Assembly (NCBI RefSeq): GCF_018596315.1 | Contig: NZ_JAHEAG010000020.1 | Coordinates: 82,065 to 146,064, forward strand | DNA length: 64,000 nucleotides | Direction: 5' to 3' | Source: Bradyrhizobium sp. SRL28 | GTDB lineage: Bacteria; Pseudomonadota; Alphaproteobacteria; Rhizobiales; Xanthobacteraceae | In this document: positions 50,002 to 59,190 of the stretch, in pieces | Numbering within the stretch: the stretch's first letter is position 1 | Layout of the letters: each line of letters opens with the position of its first letter | Position numbers and translations under genes: made by a program | The notes under the pieces: model-generated | Told to the model about the DNA's origin: nothing | Databases searched by the model: none | What the model saw: only the letters and a program-made list of their open reading frames with translations

Positions 50002-50565
50002 ATGCCCACGCCCGGTTTTGACATCAACGAATTGAAGCGCCGCATGCAAGGCGCCACCCAGTCGCTCAAGCACGAGCTGGGCGGCTTGCGGACCGGCCGC
50101 GCGGCGGCGTCCATGCTGGAGCCGGTGCAGGTCGAGGCTTACGGCTCGCACATGCCCCTCAACCAGCTCGCGACCGTCAGCGTGCCCGAGCCGCGCCTCC
50201 TCTCCGTGCAGGTGTGGGACAAGTCCATGGTGAAGGCGGTCGAAAAGGCGATCGTCGATTCCAACCTCGGCCTCTCGCCCGCGACCGAAGGGCAGGTGCT
50301 GCGCCTGCGGATTCCCGAGCTCAACGAGGAGCGGCGCAAGGAACTGGTGAAAGTCGCGCACAAATACGCCGAAGCCGCCAAGGTCGCCGTCCGCCACGTC
50401 CGTCGCGACGGACTGGATATCGTCAAGAAGCTCGAGAAGAATCACGAGATTTCCGAAGACGATCAGGAACGGCTCGCCAACGACGTGCAAAAGGCGACCG
50501 ACGGAATGATTGCGGAAATCGATCAGTTGCTTGCGGCGAAGGAAAAGGAAATCCTCACCGTTTGA
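50002..50565 (+). CDS. frr: Ribosome recycling factor
   Basis: Factor (187 aa) that splits post-termination ribosomes with EF-G. The tRNA-shaped fold is indicated by LGGLRTGRAAASMLEPVQVEAYG, LLSVQVWDKSMVKAVEKAI and the C-terminal helix with VRRDGLDIVKKLEKNHEISEDDQERL. An unusually strong ribosome site, AAGGAGGGGAG, precedes the ATG. Length is normal. The gap to uppS is 41 bases. Confidence 0.97.
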   Translation: MPTPGFDINELKRRMQGATQSLKHELGGLRTGRAAASMLEPVQVEAYGSHMPLNQLATVSVPEPRLLSVQVWDKSMVKAVEKAIVDSNLGLSPATEGQVLRLRIPELNEERRKELVKVAHKYAEAAKVAVRHVRRDGLDIVKKLEKNHEISEDDQERLANDVQKATDGMIAEIDQLLAAKEKEILTV

Positions 50566-50606
50566 CGGCAACGTTGAAGAATCGAGATTGGTCTGGAATT
50601 CAGATA

Positions 50607-51362
50607 ATGCCGAACGCCGCCGCCCCCGCACCGGAAGGATCAGATCGATCCGTCCCGTTGCATGTGGCGATCATCATGGACGGAAACGGGCGCTGGGCGG
50701 CAGCGCGCGGCTTGCCGCGTGCCGAAGGCCATCGCCGCGGCGTCGAGGCGCTGCGTCGCGTCGTTCGCGCCGCCCATGAACTCGGCGTGCTCTATCTGAC
50801 GATCTTTTCGTTCAGCTCGGAGAACTGGTCGCGGCCGGCGACCGAAATCGGCGATCTGTTCGGACTGCTCCGCCGCTTCATCCGCAACGATCTAGCGACG
50901 CTGCATAGCGACGGCGTGCGCGTGCGCGTGATCGGGGAGCGGGAAGGGCTTGAGCCCGATATCTGCACGCTGCTCAACGAGGCCGAGGAACTGACCAGGG
51001 CCAACACCAAGCTCAATCTCGTGGTCGCGTTCAATTACGGATCGCGCCAGGAAATTGCCGGCGCCGCCCAGCGGCTGGCGCGCGAAGTGGCGGAGGGCAA
51101 GCGCGACCCGGCATCGATCGACGCCGATGCGCTCGGCCAATATCTCGATGCACCCGAAATTCCCGATCCCGACCTGATCATCCGCACCAGCGGCGAGCAG
51201 CGGCTGTCGAACTTCCTGATGTGGCAGGCGGCCTATAGCGAACTCGTTTTCGTGCCGATCCACTGGCCGGATTTCGACAAGGCCGCGCTCGAAAGCGCCA
51301 TTGCCGAATATGCCAGACGGGAACGCCGTTTCGGCGGTCTGGCCGCGAAAACCGGATCGTGA
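50607..51362 (+). CDS. uppS: Isoprenyl transferase (undecaprenyl diphosphate synthase)
   Basis: Cis-prenyltransferase (251 aa) making the C55 lipid carrier for cell wall and O-antigen. Motifs: HVAIIMDGNGRWAAARG with catalytic Asp25, LYLTIFSFSSENWSRP, and IPDPDLIIRTSGEQRLSNFLMWQ. The open frame extends into frr, but the ATG at 50607 gives the family N-terminus. The TGA overlaps the GTG start of cdsA by four bases, so they are coupled. Confidence 0.96.
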   Translation: MPNAAAPAPEGSDRSVPLHVAIIMDGNGRWAAARGLPRAEGHRRGVEALRRVVRAAHELGVLYLTIFSFSSENWSRPATEIGDLFGLLRRFIRNDLATLHSDGVRVRVIGEREGLEPDICTLLNEAEELTRANTKLNLVVAFNYGSRQEIAGAAQRLAREVAEGKRDPASIDADALGQYLDAPEIPDPDLIIRTSGEQRLSNFLMWQAAYSELVFVPIHWPDFDKAALESAIAEYARRERRFGGLAAKTGS

Positions 51363-52204
51363 CCGAACGCGAGGCCGCGCCGGCGGCAGCGAGCACTGAT
51401 TCGCGCAATCTCGTCATGCGCATCGCCGTAGCCGCCGTGCTGATCCCGCTCGCAGTCGCGATCGCCTATGCGGGCGGCTGGCTCTGGACCGCGCTGGTGA
51501 CGCTGGCTGCCGTCGGCCTGTTCGTGGAATGGCTCGCGATCGTGGGTCTCGCCGGTGCTACTCGCGTGACGGTGCCGGGTGTGGCCGCGCTTGCGGTCGC
51601 CGGGCTTTGTTTTGCGGTTGGCCGGCTCGATGCTGCGCTGATCGTGCTCGGCGTCGGCCTCGTTGCAGTCGCATCGATCGCGCCGGAGCGGCGGGGTTGG
51701 GCGGCGGCGGGATTCTTGTACGCGGCGGCGGCCGAGATCGCCTCGGTGCTGGTGCGTCTCGATCCCGTAAAGGGATTCGCCGCGCTGATGTTCGTGCTGC
51801 TGATCGTATGGGTGACCGATAGCGGCGGCTATTTCGCGGGTCGCGGTATTGGCGGCCCGAAACTATGGCCGCGCGTCAGCCCGAAAAAGACCTGGGCGGG
51901 CGCCGCCGGCGGGTTTGCCGCCAGCCTGGCTGTGGCGGTCGGGTTTGCCGCGTTCGACCTGGGCCGAATCGGGCCGTTATTGATGCTTTCCGGGGCTCTG
52001 TCGGTCGTGTCCCAGCTCGGCGACCTCTTCGAATCCGCCGTGAAGCGGCGTTTTGGCGTAAAGGACTCAAGTCACATTATTCCCGGCCACGGCGGGCTAA
52101 TGGACCGTCTGGACGGATTTGTCGCAGCCGTCGTCGTGGCGGCACTTTTCGGTTTTCTGCGGGGTGGCGCTGATGGCGTCGGCCGCGCTCTTATGGTTTG
52201 GTGA
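51359..52204 (+). CDS. cdsA: Phosphatidate cytidylyltransferase
   Basis: Membrane enzyme (281 aa, 7-8 helices) forming CDP-diacylglycerol from phosphatidate and CTP, feeding all phospholipids. The C-terminal signature is intact: VSPKKTWAGAAGGF, QLGDLFESAVKRRFGVKDSSHIIPGHGGLMDRLDG. It starts with GTG inside the uppS stop (GTGA overlap). dxr follows after 4 bases. The N-terminal part is Ala-rich, as usual in high-GC genomes. Confidence 0.95.
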   Translation: MTEREAAPAAASTDSRNLVMRIAVAAVLIPLAVAIAYAGGWLWTALVTLAAVGLFVEWLAIVGLAGATRVTVPGVAALAVAGLCFAVGRLDAALIVLGVGLVAVASIAPERRGWAAAGFLYAAAAEIASVLVRLDPVKGFAALMFVLLIVWVTDSGGYFAGRGIGGPKLWPRVSPKKTWAGAAGGFAASLAVAVGFAAFDLGRIGPLLMLSGALSVVSQLGDLFESAVKRRFGVKDSSHIIPGHGGLMDRLDGFVAAVVVAALFGFLRGGADGVGRALMVW

Positions 52205-52208
52205 AACG

Positions 52209-53432
52209 ATGAGCGCAGTTCCATTGCGTAACAACAAGGCCGCGGTAGCGGATGCGCGCACCGTAACGGTGCTGGGCGCCACCGGTTCGATCGGCGACAG
52301 CACCATGGATTTGCTGCGCGGCGCGCGCGATCGCTATTCTGTCGAGGCGCTGACCGCAAATTCCAACGTCGAAGCACTGGCCAAACTCGCCAAGGAATTC
52401 GGCGCGCGATTCGCTGCGATCGCCGACCCGGCGCGGCTTGGCGAACTGAAGGACGCCCTGGCCGGCACGGGCATCGAATGTGGTGCCGGCGAAAGCGCCA
52501 TCATCGAGGCCGCGGCGCGTCCCGCCGACTGGGTGATGGCGGCGGTGAGCGGTGCGGCCGGGTTGAAGCCCGCGCTGGCCGCGGTCGACCGCGGCGCGAC
52601 GGTCGCGCTCGCCAACAAGGAATGTTTGGTCTGCGCCGGCGATTTCTTCATGCAGCGCGCGGCGAAAGCAGGGGCCTGCATTCTGCCGGCCGATTCCGAA
52701 CACAACGCATTGTTTCAGGCGCTTTCCTCCGGCAATCGCGAGGAACTGGTGCGCGTGATCATCACCGCATCCGGCGGGCCGTTCCGCACCTGGGCCGCTA
52801 CCGACATCGAGCAGGCGACGCTGGCGCAGGCGCTAAAACATCCGAACTGGAGCATGGGCCAGAAGATCACCATCGATTCGGCTTCGATGATGAACAAGGG
52901 CCTCGAAGTCATCGAGGCCTCCTATCTCTTCGCGCTCTCCGCCGACGAAATCGACGTTCTCGTGCATCCGCAGTCGATCATCCACGGCATGGTCGAATTC
53001 TCCGATCGCTCTGTGGTTGCGCAACTCGGCGCGCCCGACATGCGCATTCCGATTGCGCATTGCCTCGGATGGCCCGACCGAATCGTTGGCCCCTCGGCCA
53101 GGCTGGATCTCGCAAAAATCGGACAGCTGACCTTCGAGGCACCCGATTTCGAGCGGTTTCCGGGCTTGCGGCTGGCCTACGAGGCCTTACGTACGGGCCG
53201 TGGTGCGACCACGGTATTCAACGCTGCCAATGAGGTGGCGGTGGCGGCGTTCATTGCCGGACAGATCAAGTTCGGTTCGATCGCGCGCCTCGTCGAAGCC
53301 ACCATCAACGACTGGATTCGCGCCGGGAACCTTGCGCCTTTGAGCTCGGCCGACGACGCGATTTCCGTTGACCATAACGCGCGAAATCGAGCCGCCTCCC
53401 TATTGCCTCAAATTGCCTTAAAGGCATCCTAG
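52209..53432 (+). CDS. dxr: 1-deoxy-D-xylulose-5-phosphate reductoisomerase
   Basis: Second enzyme of the MEP isoprenoid pathway (407 aa), converting DXP to MEP with NADPH. NADPH loop VLGATGSIGDSTMDLL, active-site segments ILPADSEHNALFQ and ASGGPFRTW, and NWSMGQKITIDSASMMNKGLEVIEA with the metal and substrate ligands. The longer frame starts inside cdsA; ATG 52209 gives the proper N-terminus. It supplies precursors for the neighbouring uppS product. Confidence 0.96.
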   Translation: MSAVPLRNNKAAVADARTVTVLGATGSIGDSTMDLLRGARDRYSVEALTANSNVEALAKLAKEFGARFAAIADPARLGELKDALAGTGIECGAGESAIIEAAARPADWVMAAVSGAAGLKPALAAVDRGATVALANKECLVCAGDFFMQRAAKAGACILPADSEHNALFQALSSGNREELVRVIITASGGPFRTWAATDIEQATLAQALKHPNWSMGQKITIDSASMMNKGLEVIEASYLFALSADEIDVLVHPQSIIHGMVEFSDRSVVAQLGAPDMRIPIAHCLGWPDRIVGPSARLDLAKIGQLTFEAPDFERFPGLRLAYEALRTGRGATTVFNAANEVAVAAFIAGQIKFGSIARLVEATINDWIRAGNLAPLSSADDAISVDHNARNRAASLLPQIALKAS

Positions 53433-53475
53433 AGGGTTGGGGACGGAGCCATTGGCTCTTGTCGAGGGGAACCTG

Positions 53476-54651
53476 ATGTCAGAGTTTTTTCTAAGTAGTT
53501 TCAGCACGTTGGGCCATGGGCTCGTCGGCTACATCATCCCCTTTTTGTTCGTCCTGACCATCGTCGTGTTCTTCCATGAACTCGGCCACTTCCTGGTCGC
53601 CCGGTGGGCGGGCGTGAAGGTGTTGACGTTCTCGCTCGGCTTCGGGCCGGAACTCGTCGGCTTCAACGATCGCCATGGCACGCGCTGGAAGGTCTCCGCG
53701 ATCCCGCTCGGCGGCTATGTGAAGTTCTTCGGGGACGAATCGGAAGCCTCGACGCCGGCCTCGGCCGAAACGCTCGCCAGCATGAGCGCGGAGGAGCGGG
53801 CGGGCAGCTTCCATCACAAGAAAGTCGGCGCGCGTGCGGCCATCGTTGCCGCCGGTCCGATCGCGAATTTCATTCTGGCGATCGTCATCTTCACCTGTCT
53901 CTTCACCTTCTTCGGCAAGCCGAGCACGACGGCGCGCGTCGACAAGATCGAAGCCAGCAGCGCCGCCGAGCGGGCGGGCTTTCAGGTTGGCGACATCGTC
54001 ACCGCCATCGACGGCAAGAAGATCGGCAGTTTCTCCGATATGCAGCGCTTCGTCAGCGTGCGTGCCGGCGACACCCTGACCTTCACCGTCAAGCGCGGTG
54101 ATTCCGCGCTGGAATTGAAGGGCACGCCGGAACTGCGCGAAGTGAAGGATCCGTTCGGGAACACGCAGCGGCTCGGGATTCTCGGCATCACCCGCGCAAC
54201 CACGCCGGGCGAGGTGACGACAGAGAAGGTCGATCCGGCGAGCGCGCTTTGGCTGGGAATCAAGGAAACCTGGTTCGTCATCGAGCAGACGCTGGCCTAT
54301 ATCGGCAACATCTTCACCGGCCGGGCGAGTGCCGACCAGATCGGCGGACCGATTCGCATCGCGCAGATTTCGGGGCAGGTCGCCACGCTGGGGATCATTC
54401 CGCTGCTTCATCTGGCGGCGGTGCTGTCCATTTCGATCGGGCTGCTGAACCTGTTCCCGGTGCCATTACTCGACGGCGGTCACCTTATGTTCTACGCGGC
54501 CGAGGTGCTGCGGGGGCGTCCCTTGTCGGAAAAATCGCAGGAATACGGGTTCCGCGTGGGGCTGGTTTTGGTGCTGATGTTGATGGTGTTCGCTTTCTAT
54601 AACGATTTCCATCAGGTGCCGTGGCTGAAGGGGCTGTTCGGGAGATCGTAG
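53476..54651 (+). CDS. rseP: RseP/MmpA family intramembrane metalloprotease
   Basis: Site-2-type protease (391 aa) in the inner membrane. Zinc motif HELGH is at residues 34-38 in the first helix and the second metal segment NLFPVPLLDGGHL near 325. One PDZ domain lies between (about 135-215, AGFQVGDIVTAIDGKKIGS); the E. coli protein has two. In Caulobacter the homologue MmpA cleaves the PodJ polarity factor; in others anti-sigma factors are cut. The ATG at 53476 is chosen over an upstream non-ATG start. Confidence 0.94.
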   Translation: MSEFFLSSFSTLGHGLVGYIIPFLFVLTIVVFFHELGHFLVARWAGVKVLTFSLGFGPELVGFNDRHGTRWKVSAIPLGGYVKFFGDESEASTPASAETLASMSAEERAGSFHHKKVGARAAIVAAGPIANFILAIVIFTCLFTFFGKPSTTARVDKIEASSAAERAGFQVGDIVTAIDGKKIGSFSDMQRFVSVRAGDTLTFTVKRGDSALELKGTPELREVKDPFGNTQRLGILGITRATTPGEVTTEKVDPASALWLGIKETWFVIEQTLAYIGNIFTGRASADQIGGPIRIAQISGQVATLGIIPLLHLAAVLSISIGLLNLFPVPLLDGGHLMFYAAEVLRGRPLSEKSQEYGFRVGLVLVLMLMVFAFYNDFHQVPWLKGLFGRS

Positions 54652-54666
54652 TAGCGGCTTTTTTGT

Positions 54667-54688
54667 GACGTTGCCCATTGGCAACGTC
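54667..54688. promoter_or_regulatory. Perfect inverted repeat between rseP and bamA
   Basis: GACGTTGCC, loop CATT and GGCAACGTC form a 9-bp perfect stem, 16 bases after the rseP stop. A T-run (TTTTTT) lies before and not after it on the plus strand, so it is not a classic plus-strand terminator. It could be an operator or a processing hairpin; nothing decides between these. Confidence 0.45.
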
Positions 54689-54824
54689 TTGGAATGAAAA
54701 TGGAATCGCACCGCGATGTCTGGTTTGCCACCCCCTCGAAATTGGTTACAAGCAGTGCAACTTTGGGATTCTGCCGGTTCGTAGGGGTACGGACCGTCAC
54801 TGCAATGACGAGGGCGCGTTGCGC

Positions 54825-57392
54825 ATGATGTTGGGAATGCGAGTGCGGGGGGCTCTACTGGGCGCTCTGATCATGGTTGCCGTGCCGATGGGGGGCGCGC
54901 TGATGTCTGTGCCGGCTGCGGCGCAGACAGTGGCGTCGATCTCGGTAGAGGGGAACCGGCGTGTCGAGGTCGAGACCATCCGTTCCTATTTCAAGCCAGG
55001 CCCCGGCGGCCGGCTCGGGCAGGCCCAGATCGACGACGGCCTGAAGGCGCTGATCGAAACCGGCCTGTTCCAGGACGTGCGAATCAATCAGGTGGGCGGC
55101 CGGCTGGTCGTCACCGTGGTCGAAAACGCCGTGATCGGGCGCATTGCCTTCGAAGGCAACAAGAAGGTCAAGGACGAGCAGCTTTCGGCTGAAATCCAGT
55201 CCAAGCCGCGCGGCACATTCTCGCGTCCGACGGTTCAGTCGGACGCCCAGCGCATCGCCGAAATCTACCGGCGCTCCGGCCGCTATGACGTACGTGTGAC
55301 CCCTGAAATCATCGAGCAGCCGAACAACCGTGTCGACCTGATCTTCACGGTCACCGAAGGCAGCAAGACCGGCGTCAGGTCGATCGAGTTCGTCGGCAAT
55401 GTCGCCTACTCGTCCTATCGCCTGAAGGACATCATCAAGACGCGCGAATCCAACCTGTTGAGCTTCCTCGGCGGCGCCGACGTCTACGATCCTGACCGGG
55501 TTGAGGCCGACCGCGACCTGATTCGCCGCTTCTATCTCAAGAACGGTTACGCCGACGTGCAGGTGGTCGCCGCGCTGACCGAGTATGACCCCGACAAGAA
55601 GGGCTTCCTCGTCACCTTCAAGATCGAGGAGGGGCAGCAATATCGCGTGGCCTCCGTCGACTTCCAGACCTCTATCGCAACCCTCGATACCGCCTCGATG
55701 CGCAGCTTCTCGCGCGTCAGCGTCGGTTCGGTCTACAATGCCGAGGCGCTTGAGAAATCCGTCGAGGAAATGCAGATCGAGGCCTCGCGGCGCGGCTACG
55801 CCTTCGCCGTGGTCCGCCCGCGCGGCGACCGCAATTTCGAAGCGCACACCGTTTCGATCGTGTTCGCCGTCGATGAGGGCCCGCGAACCTATATCGAGCG
55901 CATCAACGTCCGCGGCAACACCCGCACCCGCGACTACGTGATTCGCCGCGAGTTCGACCTGTCCGAGGGCGACGCCTACAACCGCGCTCTGGTCGATCGT
56001 GCCGAGCGCCGGCTGAAGAACCTCGACTTCTTCAAGAGCGTGAAGATCCTGACCGAGCCCGGTTCGTCGACCGATCGCGTGATTCTGGTCGTCGACCTCG
56101 AAGAGAAGTCGACCGGCGACTTCTCGGTGTCGGGCGGCTATTCGACCACCGACGGTGCGCTGGCCGAAGTCAGCATTTCCGAGCGCAACTTCCTCGGTCG
56201 CGGCCTGTATGCGAAGGCAGCCGTGACCTACGGTCAGTACGCGCGCGGCGGTTCGCTGTCGTTCGTCGATCCCTATCTGCTCGACTACCGCGTCGCGCTC
56301 GGCCTCGATCTGTTCTACCGCGAACAGCTCGCCAACAGCTATATTGCTTACGGCACCAAGACGCTGGGCTTTAGCCCGCGGCTCGGCTTCACCTTGCGGG
56401 AAGATCTCGCGCTTCAGTTGCGCTACTCGATCTATCAGCAGGAAATCTCGCTGCCGAGCCAGCTCGCGAACTGTAATAACAATCCGAACAACGGGCTGCT
56501 GGCTTTCAATCCGTCGCCAGCCTTTGCGCAGCTGAACGGTATTCCTGCGGGGGGCACGGCAACAGCAGGGGGGCAGACCGCCACCGACACCTCCGGCATC
56601 GGCCTGTGGTGCTACAGCGATGGCGAAGCTTCGCTGCCGGTTCGCCGGGAACTGCAGAGCGGCAAGGCGCTGACCTCGTCGGTCGGCTATTCGCTGAACT
56701 ACAACACGCTTGATAACAACAAGAACCCGACCGACGGCTTGCTGATCGACTGGAAGCAGGACTTCGCCGGTGTCGGCGGCGACGTGAAGTACATCAAGTC
56801 GGCGGTCGACGCGAAGTATTACACCCCGCTGGTCGCCGATATCGTCGGCCTGATCCATCTCCAAGGTGGCATGCTGAACCAGTTCGGCGGCAGCGAACTG
56901 CGCATGCTCGATCACTTCCAGATGGGTCCGAACCTGGTTCGCGGTTTTGCGCCGAACGGCATCGGTCCGCGCGACATGAACCCATACGGCACGCGTGACG
57001 CGCTCGGCGGCACCAAATACTGGGGCGCTTCGTTCGAATTGCAGATGCCGTTCTGGTTCCTGCCGAAGGAAGTTGGGCTCAAGGGCTCAGTCTATGCCGA
57101 CGCCGGCGGACTGTTCGATTACAAGGGGCCGACGTCCTGGGCGCAGACGGGCGAAGTCAATGTGCCTGGCTGTGTGCCGCCGACGCAGGCGACGGCGACA
57201 GCTGGGGCCACTCCGGGAACCTGTTTGGGATTGCAGTACGACAACGGCAATGTGGTTCGCACCTCGGTGGGTGTCGGCATCATCTGGGCCTCGCCGTTCG
57301 GTCCGCTACGGTTCGACTATGCGGTTCCGCTTACGAAGGGTCAGTTCGACCGCGTACAGGAATTCAAGTTTGGCGGCGGCACATCGTTCTAA
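54825..57392 (+). CDS. bamA: Outer membrane protein assembly factor BamA
   Basis: Omp85 protein (855 aa) that inserts beta-barrels into the outer membrane. Signal peptide about 1-33 (ending PAAA), five POTRA domains (about 35-430, e.g. GNRRVEVETIRSYF and FEGNKKVKDEQL), then a 16-strand barrel with the loop-6 motif VRGF in NLVRGFAPNGIGPRD and the C-terminal FKFGGGTSF. The open frame continues upstream, but ATG 54825 starts the signal peptide and has ACGAGGG before it. Loops in the barrel have Ala/Thr/Gly-rich inserts (AGGTATAGGQTAT). Confidence 0.95.
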   Translation: MMLGMRVRGALLGALIMVAVPMGGALMSVPAAAQTVASISVEGNRRVEVETIRSYFKPGPGGRLGQAQIDDGLKALIETGLFQDVRINQVGGRLVVTVVENAVIGRIAFEGNKKVKDEQLSAEIQSKPRGTFSRPTVQSDAQRIAEIYRRSGRYDVRVTPEIIEQPNNRVDLIFTVTEGSKTGVRSIEFVGNVAYSSYRLKDIIKTRESNLLSFLGGADVYDPDRVEADRDLIRRFYLKNGYADVQVVAALTEYDPDKKGFLVTFKIEEGQQYRVASVDFQTSIATLDTASMRSFSRVSVGSVYNAEALEKSVEEMQIEASRRGYAFAVVRPRGDRNFEAHTVSIVFAVDEGPRTYIERINVRGNTRTRDYVIRREFDLSEGDAYNRALVDRAERRLKNLDFFKSVKILTEPGSSTDRVILVVDLEEKSTGDFSVSGGYSTTDGALAEVSISERNFLGRGLYAKAAVTYGQYARGGSLSFVDPYLLDYRVALGLDLFYREQLANSYIAYGTKTLGFSPRLGFTLREDLALQLRYSIYQQEISLPSQLANCNNNPNNGLLAFNPSPAFAQLNGIPAGGTATAGGQTATDTSGIGLWCYSDGEASLPVRRELQSGKALTSSVGYSLNYNTLDNNKNPTDGLLIDWKQDFAGVGGDVKYIKSAVDAKYYTPLVADIVGLIHLQGGMLNQFGGSELRMLDHFQMGPNLVRGFAPNGIGPRDMNPYGTRDALGGTKYWGASFELQMPFWFLPKEVGLKGSVYADAGGLFDYKGPTSWAQTGEVNVPGCVPPTQATATAGATPGTCLGLQYDNGNVVRTSVGVGIIWASPFGPLRFDYAVPLTKGQFDRVQEFKFGGGTSF

Positions 57393-57454
57393 GGTGGCTT
57401 GAAGCGACGGACGTATGGTCCGCGTGACGAGAACGCCTCGGAAAAAGAGCAGGG

Positions 57455-57480
57455 GTCGGCTCCGCTTCTTCGGAGCCGGC
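57455..57480. promoter_or_regulatory. Hairpin between bamA and lpxD
   Basis: GTCGGCTCCG, loop CTTCTT and CGGAGCCGGC pair over 10 bp with one G-U. It starts 62 bases after bamA. No T-run follows, so it is probably an mRNA processing or stability element within the operon. Confidence 0.45.
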
Positions 57481-57518
57481 ACTCTGGTGTGAATGCCTGC
57501 CGGACTGCGACGGGTGGA

Positions 57519-58586
57519 ATGGCGCAGCCGATATTCTTCAAGCAACCTCCTTCCTCGACGCTGGCCGAACTGGCCGCGTTGACGGAAGCGGTATTGGTCG
57601 ACCCCGCACGGGGCGGTCAGGTGATCAGGGGCCTCGCTTCGCTCGACGAAGCCGGTCCCATGCATCTGGCGTTTTTCGATAACCTCAGATACGCCGATCA
57701 GCTCAAGGCGACCAAGGCCGGCGCCTGCCTGGTCAGCCCGCGCTTCGAGGCCCAGGTGCCCGCCCATGTGGCGGTGCTGCGGGCCGGGCAGCCGTTCCGC
57801 GCCTTCGTGAAGCTGGCGCGCGAATGGCACGCCGATGCGCTTCGCCCGCAATCCTGGTTCGACAATGACGGGATCGCGCCATCGGCCATCATCGATCCGT
57901 CCGCCCATCTGGAGGATGGCGTCATCGTCGATCCGCTGGCCGTGATCGGCCCCAGGGTCGAGATCGGCGCCGGCACCGTGATCGGCGCGGGCGCAGTGAT
58001 CGGTGCCGACGTCAAGATCGGCCGGGACTGCAATGTCGGCGCCCGCACGGCGATCCAGTTCGCCCTGATCGGCAACAACGTCCTGATCCATCCGGCCTGC
58101 AGCATCGGCCAGGATGGCTATGGCTTCATTTTTTTCGGCCCCGAGGGTCACATCAAGGTGCCGCAGACCGGCCGGGTCCTGATCCAGAACAATGTCGAGG
58201 TCGGCGCCGGCACCACCATCGACCGCGGCAGCCTGCGGGACACGGTGATCGGCGAGGGCACTAAAATCGACAATCAGGTCCAGATCGGCCACAATGTGAC
58301 CATCGGCAGGCACTGCCTGCTCGCAGCCCAGATCGGGCTCGCGGGCAGCCTGACGATCGGGGACCATGTTGCGCTGGGCGCCAAGGTGGGCATCAACAAC
58401 CATCTCAAGATCGGCGACGGCGCCCAGGTTACGGCGATGAGCGGAGTCAAGGACGACATCCCGCCCAACGGCCGCTGGGGCGGTTTCTTTGCAAAGCCGA
58501 CCAAGCAGTGGTTCAAGGAGATTATTGCAGTGGAGCGACTGGCGCAGGGTGGCACGGCCGCTCCGAAGGGCGAGGGACGGGAGTAA
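57519..58586 (+). CDS. lpxD: UDP-3-O-acylglucosamine N-acyltransferase
   Basis: Lipid A enzyme (355 aa) adding the second acyl chain to UDP-3-O-acyl-glucosamine. N-terminal uridine-binding domain (FKQPPSSTLAELAAL), then a left-handed beta-helix of hexapeptide repeats (IGPRVEIGAGTVIGAGAVIG), the catalytic His in VQIGHNVTIG, and a C-terminal helix. The ATG at 57519 has GGGTGGA upstream; 40 in-frame codons before it are untranslated. The stop overlaps the fabZ start by one base. Confidence 0.95.
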   Translation: MAQPIFFKQPPSSTLAELAALTEAVLVDPARGGQVIRGLASLDEAGPMHLAFFDNLRYADQLKATKAGACLVSPRFEAQVPAHVAVLRAGQPFRAFVKLAREWHADALRPQSWFDNDGIAPSAIIDPSAHLEDGVIVDPLAVIGPRVEIGAGTVIGAGAVIGADVKIGRDCNVGARTAIQFALIGNNVLIHPACSIGQDGYGFIFFGPEGHIKVPQTGRVLIQNNVEVGAGTTIDRGSLRDTVIGEGTKIDNQVQIGHNVTIGRHCLLAAQIGLAGSLTIGDHVALGAKVGINNHLKIGDGAQVTAMSGVKDDIPPNGRWGGFFAKPTKQWFKEIIAVERLAQGGTAAPKGEGRE

Positions 58587-59044
58587 TGGAGGAGGCATCG
58601 GTCAGATTTGAGCTCGTGGATATCAACGAGATCCTCAAGACGCTCCCGCACCGCTATCCGATGCTGCTGATCGACCGGGTGATCAAGATCCGGACCGATT
58701 ACAGCGGCATCGGCATCAAGAACGTCACTTTCAACGAGCCGCCATTCCTCGGCCACTTCCCCGACCGTCCGGTCTATCCCGGTGTGATGATGATCGAAGC
58801 CATGGCGCAGACCGCCGGCGTCATCGGCATCAAGTCGGTCGAGGGCACCGAGAAGCCGCGCGCGGTTTATTTCCTCACGATCGACAAGTGCAAATTCCGC
58901 AAGCCCGTGATGCCCGGCGATACCATCGAGTACCACATGCGCTCGATCGGCCGCCGCAAGGCGATGTGGTGGTTTCACGGCGACGCCAAGGTGAATGGCA
59001 GCGTGGTCGCGGAGGCCGACGTCGGCGCGATGCTGACGGATTGA
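58586..59044 (+). CDS. fabZ: 3-hydroxyacyl-ACP dehydratase FabZ
   Basis: Hot-dog fold dehydratase (152 aa) of fatty-acid elongation. HRYPMLLIDRV contains the catalytic His near residue 23 and GHFPDRPVYPGVMMIEAMAQTAG the catalytic Glu helix. ATG 58586 overlaps the lpxD stop by one base. In most relatives lpxA follows at once. Here about 1.5 kb with a histidine phosphatase and a small secreted protein intervenes. Confidence 0.96.
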   Translation: MEEASVRFELVDINEILKTLPHRYPMLLIDRVIKIRTDYSGIGIKNVTFNEPPFLGHFPDRPVYPGVMMIEAMAQTAGVIGIKSVEGTEKPRAVYFLTIDKCKFRKPVMPGDTIEYHMRSIGRRKAMWWFHGDAKVNGSVVAEADVGAMLTD

Positions 59045-59190
59045 AGCTGATTGAATTTATCCGTCACACAACCGACGTCTTCCTGATATCTCTGTTCAAT
59101 CGCTGGTAGTGGAACTCACGCCGAGGTCGATTGAAGAAATTTGCAGATTAAATCCGGTTCGGGTCCACGCCTTTTTCAACGGAGGCGTCC

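Noticed and set aside
54855..56915. 686-codon open frame antisense to bamA
   Set aside because: It mirrors the codon structure of bamA, shows no domain or start signal, and such long antisense frames are expected in high-GC genes. The same holds for 3025-4329, 37232-38686, 30439-31776 and 1038-2207 on the minus strand.
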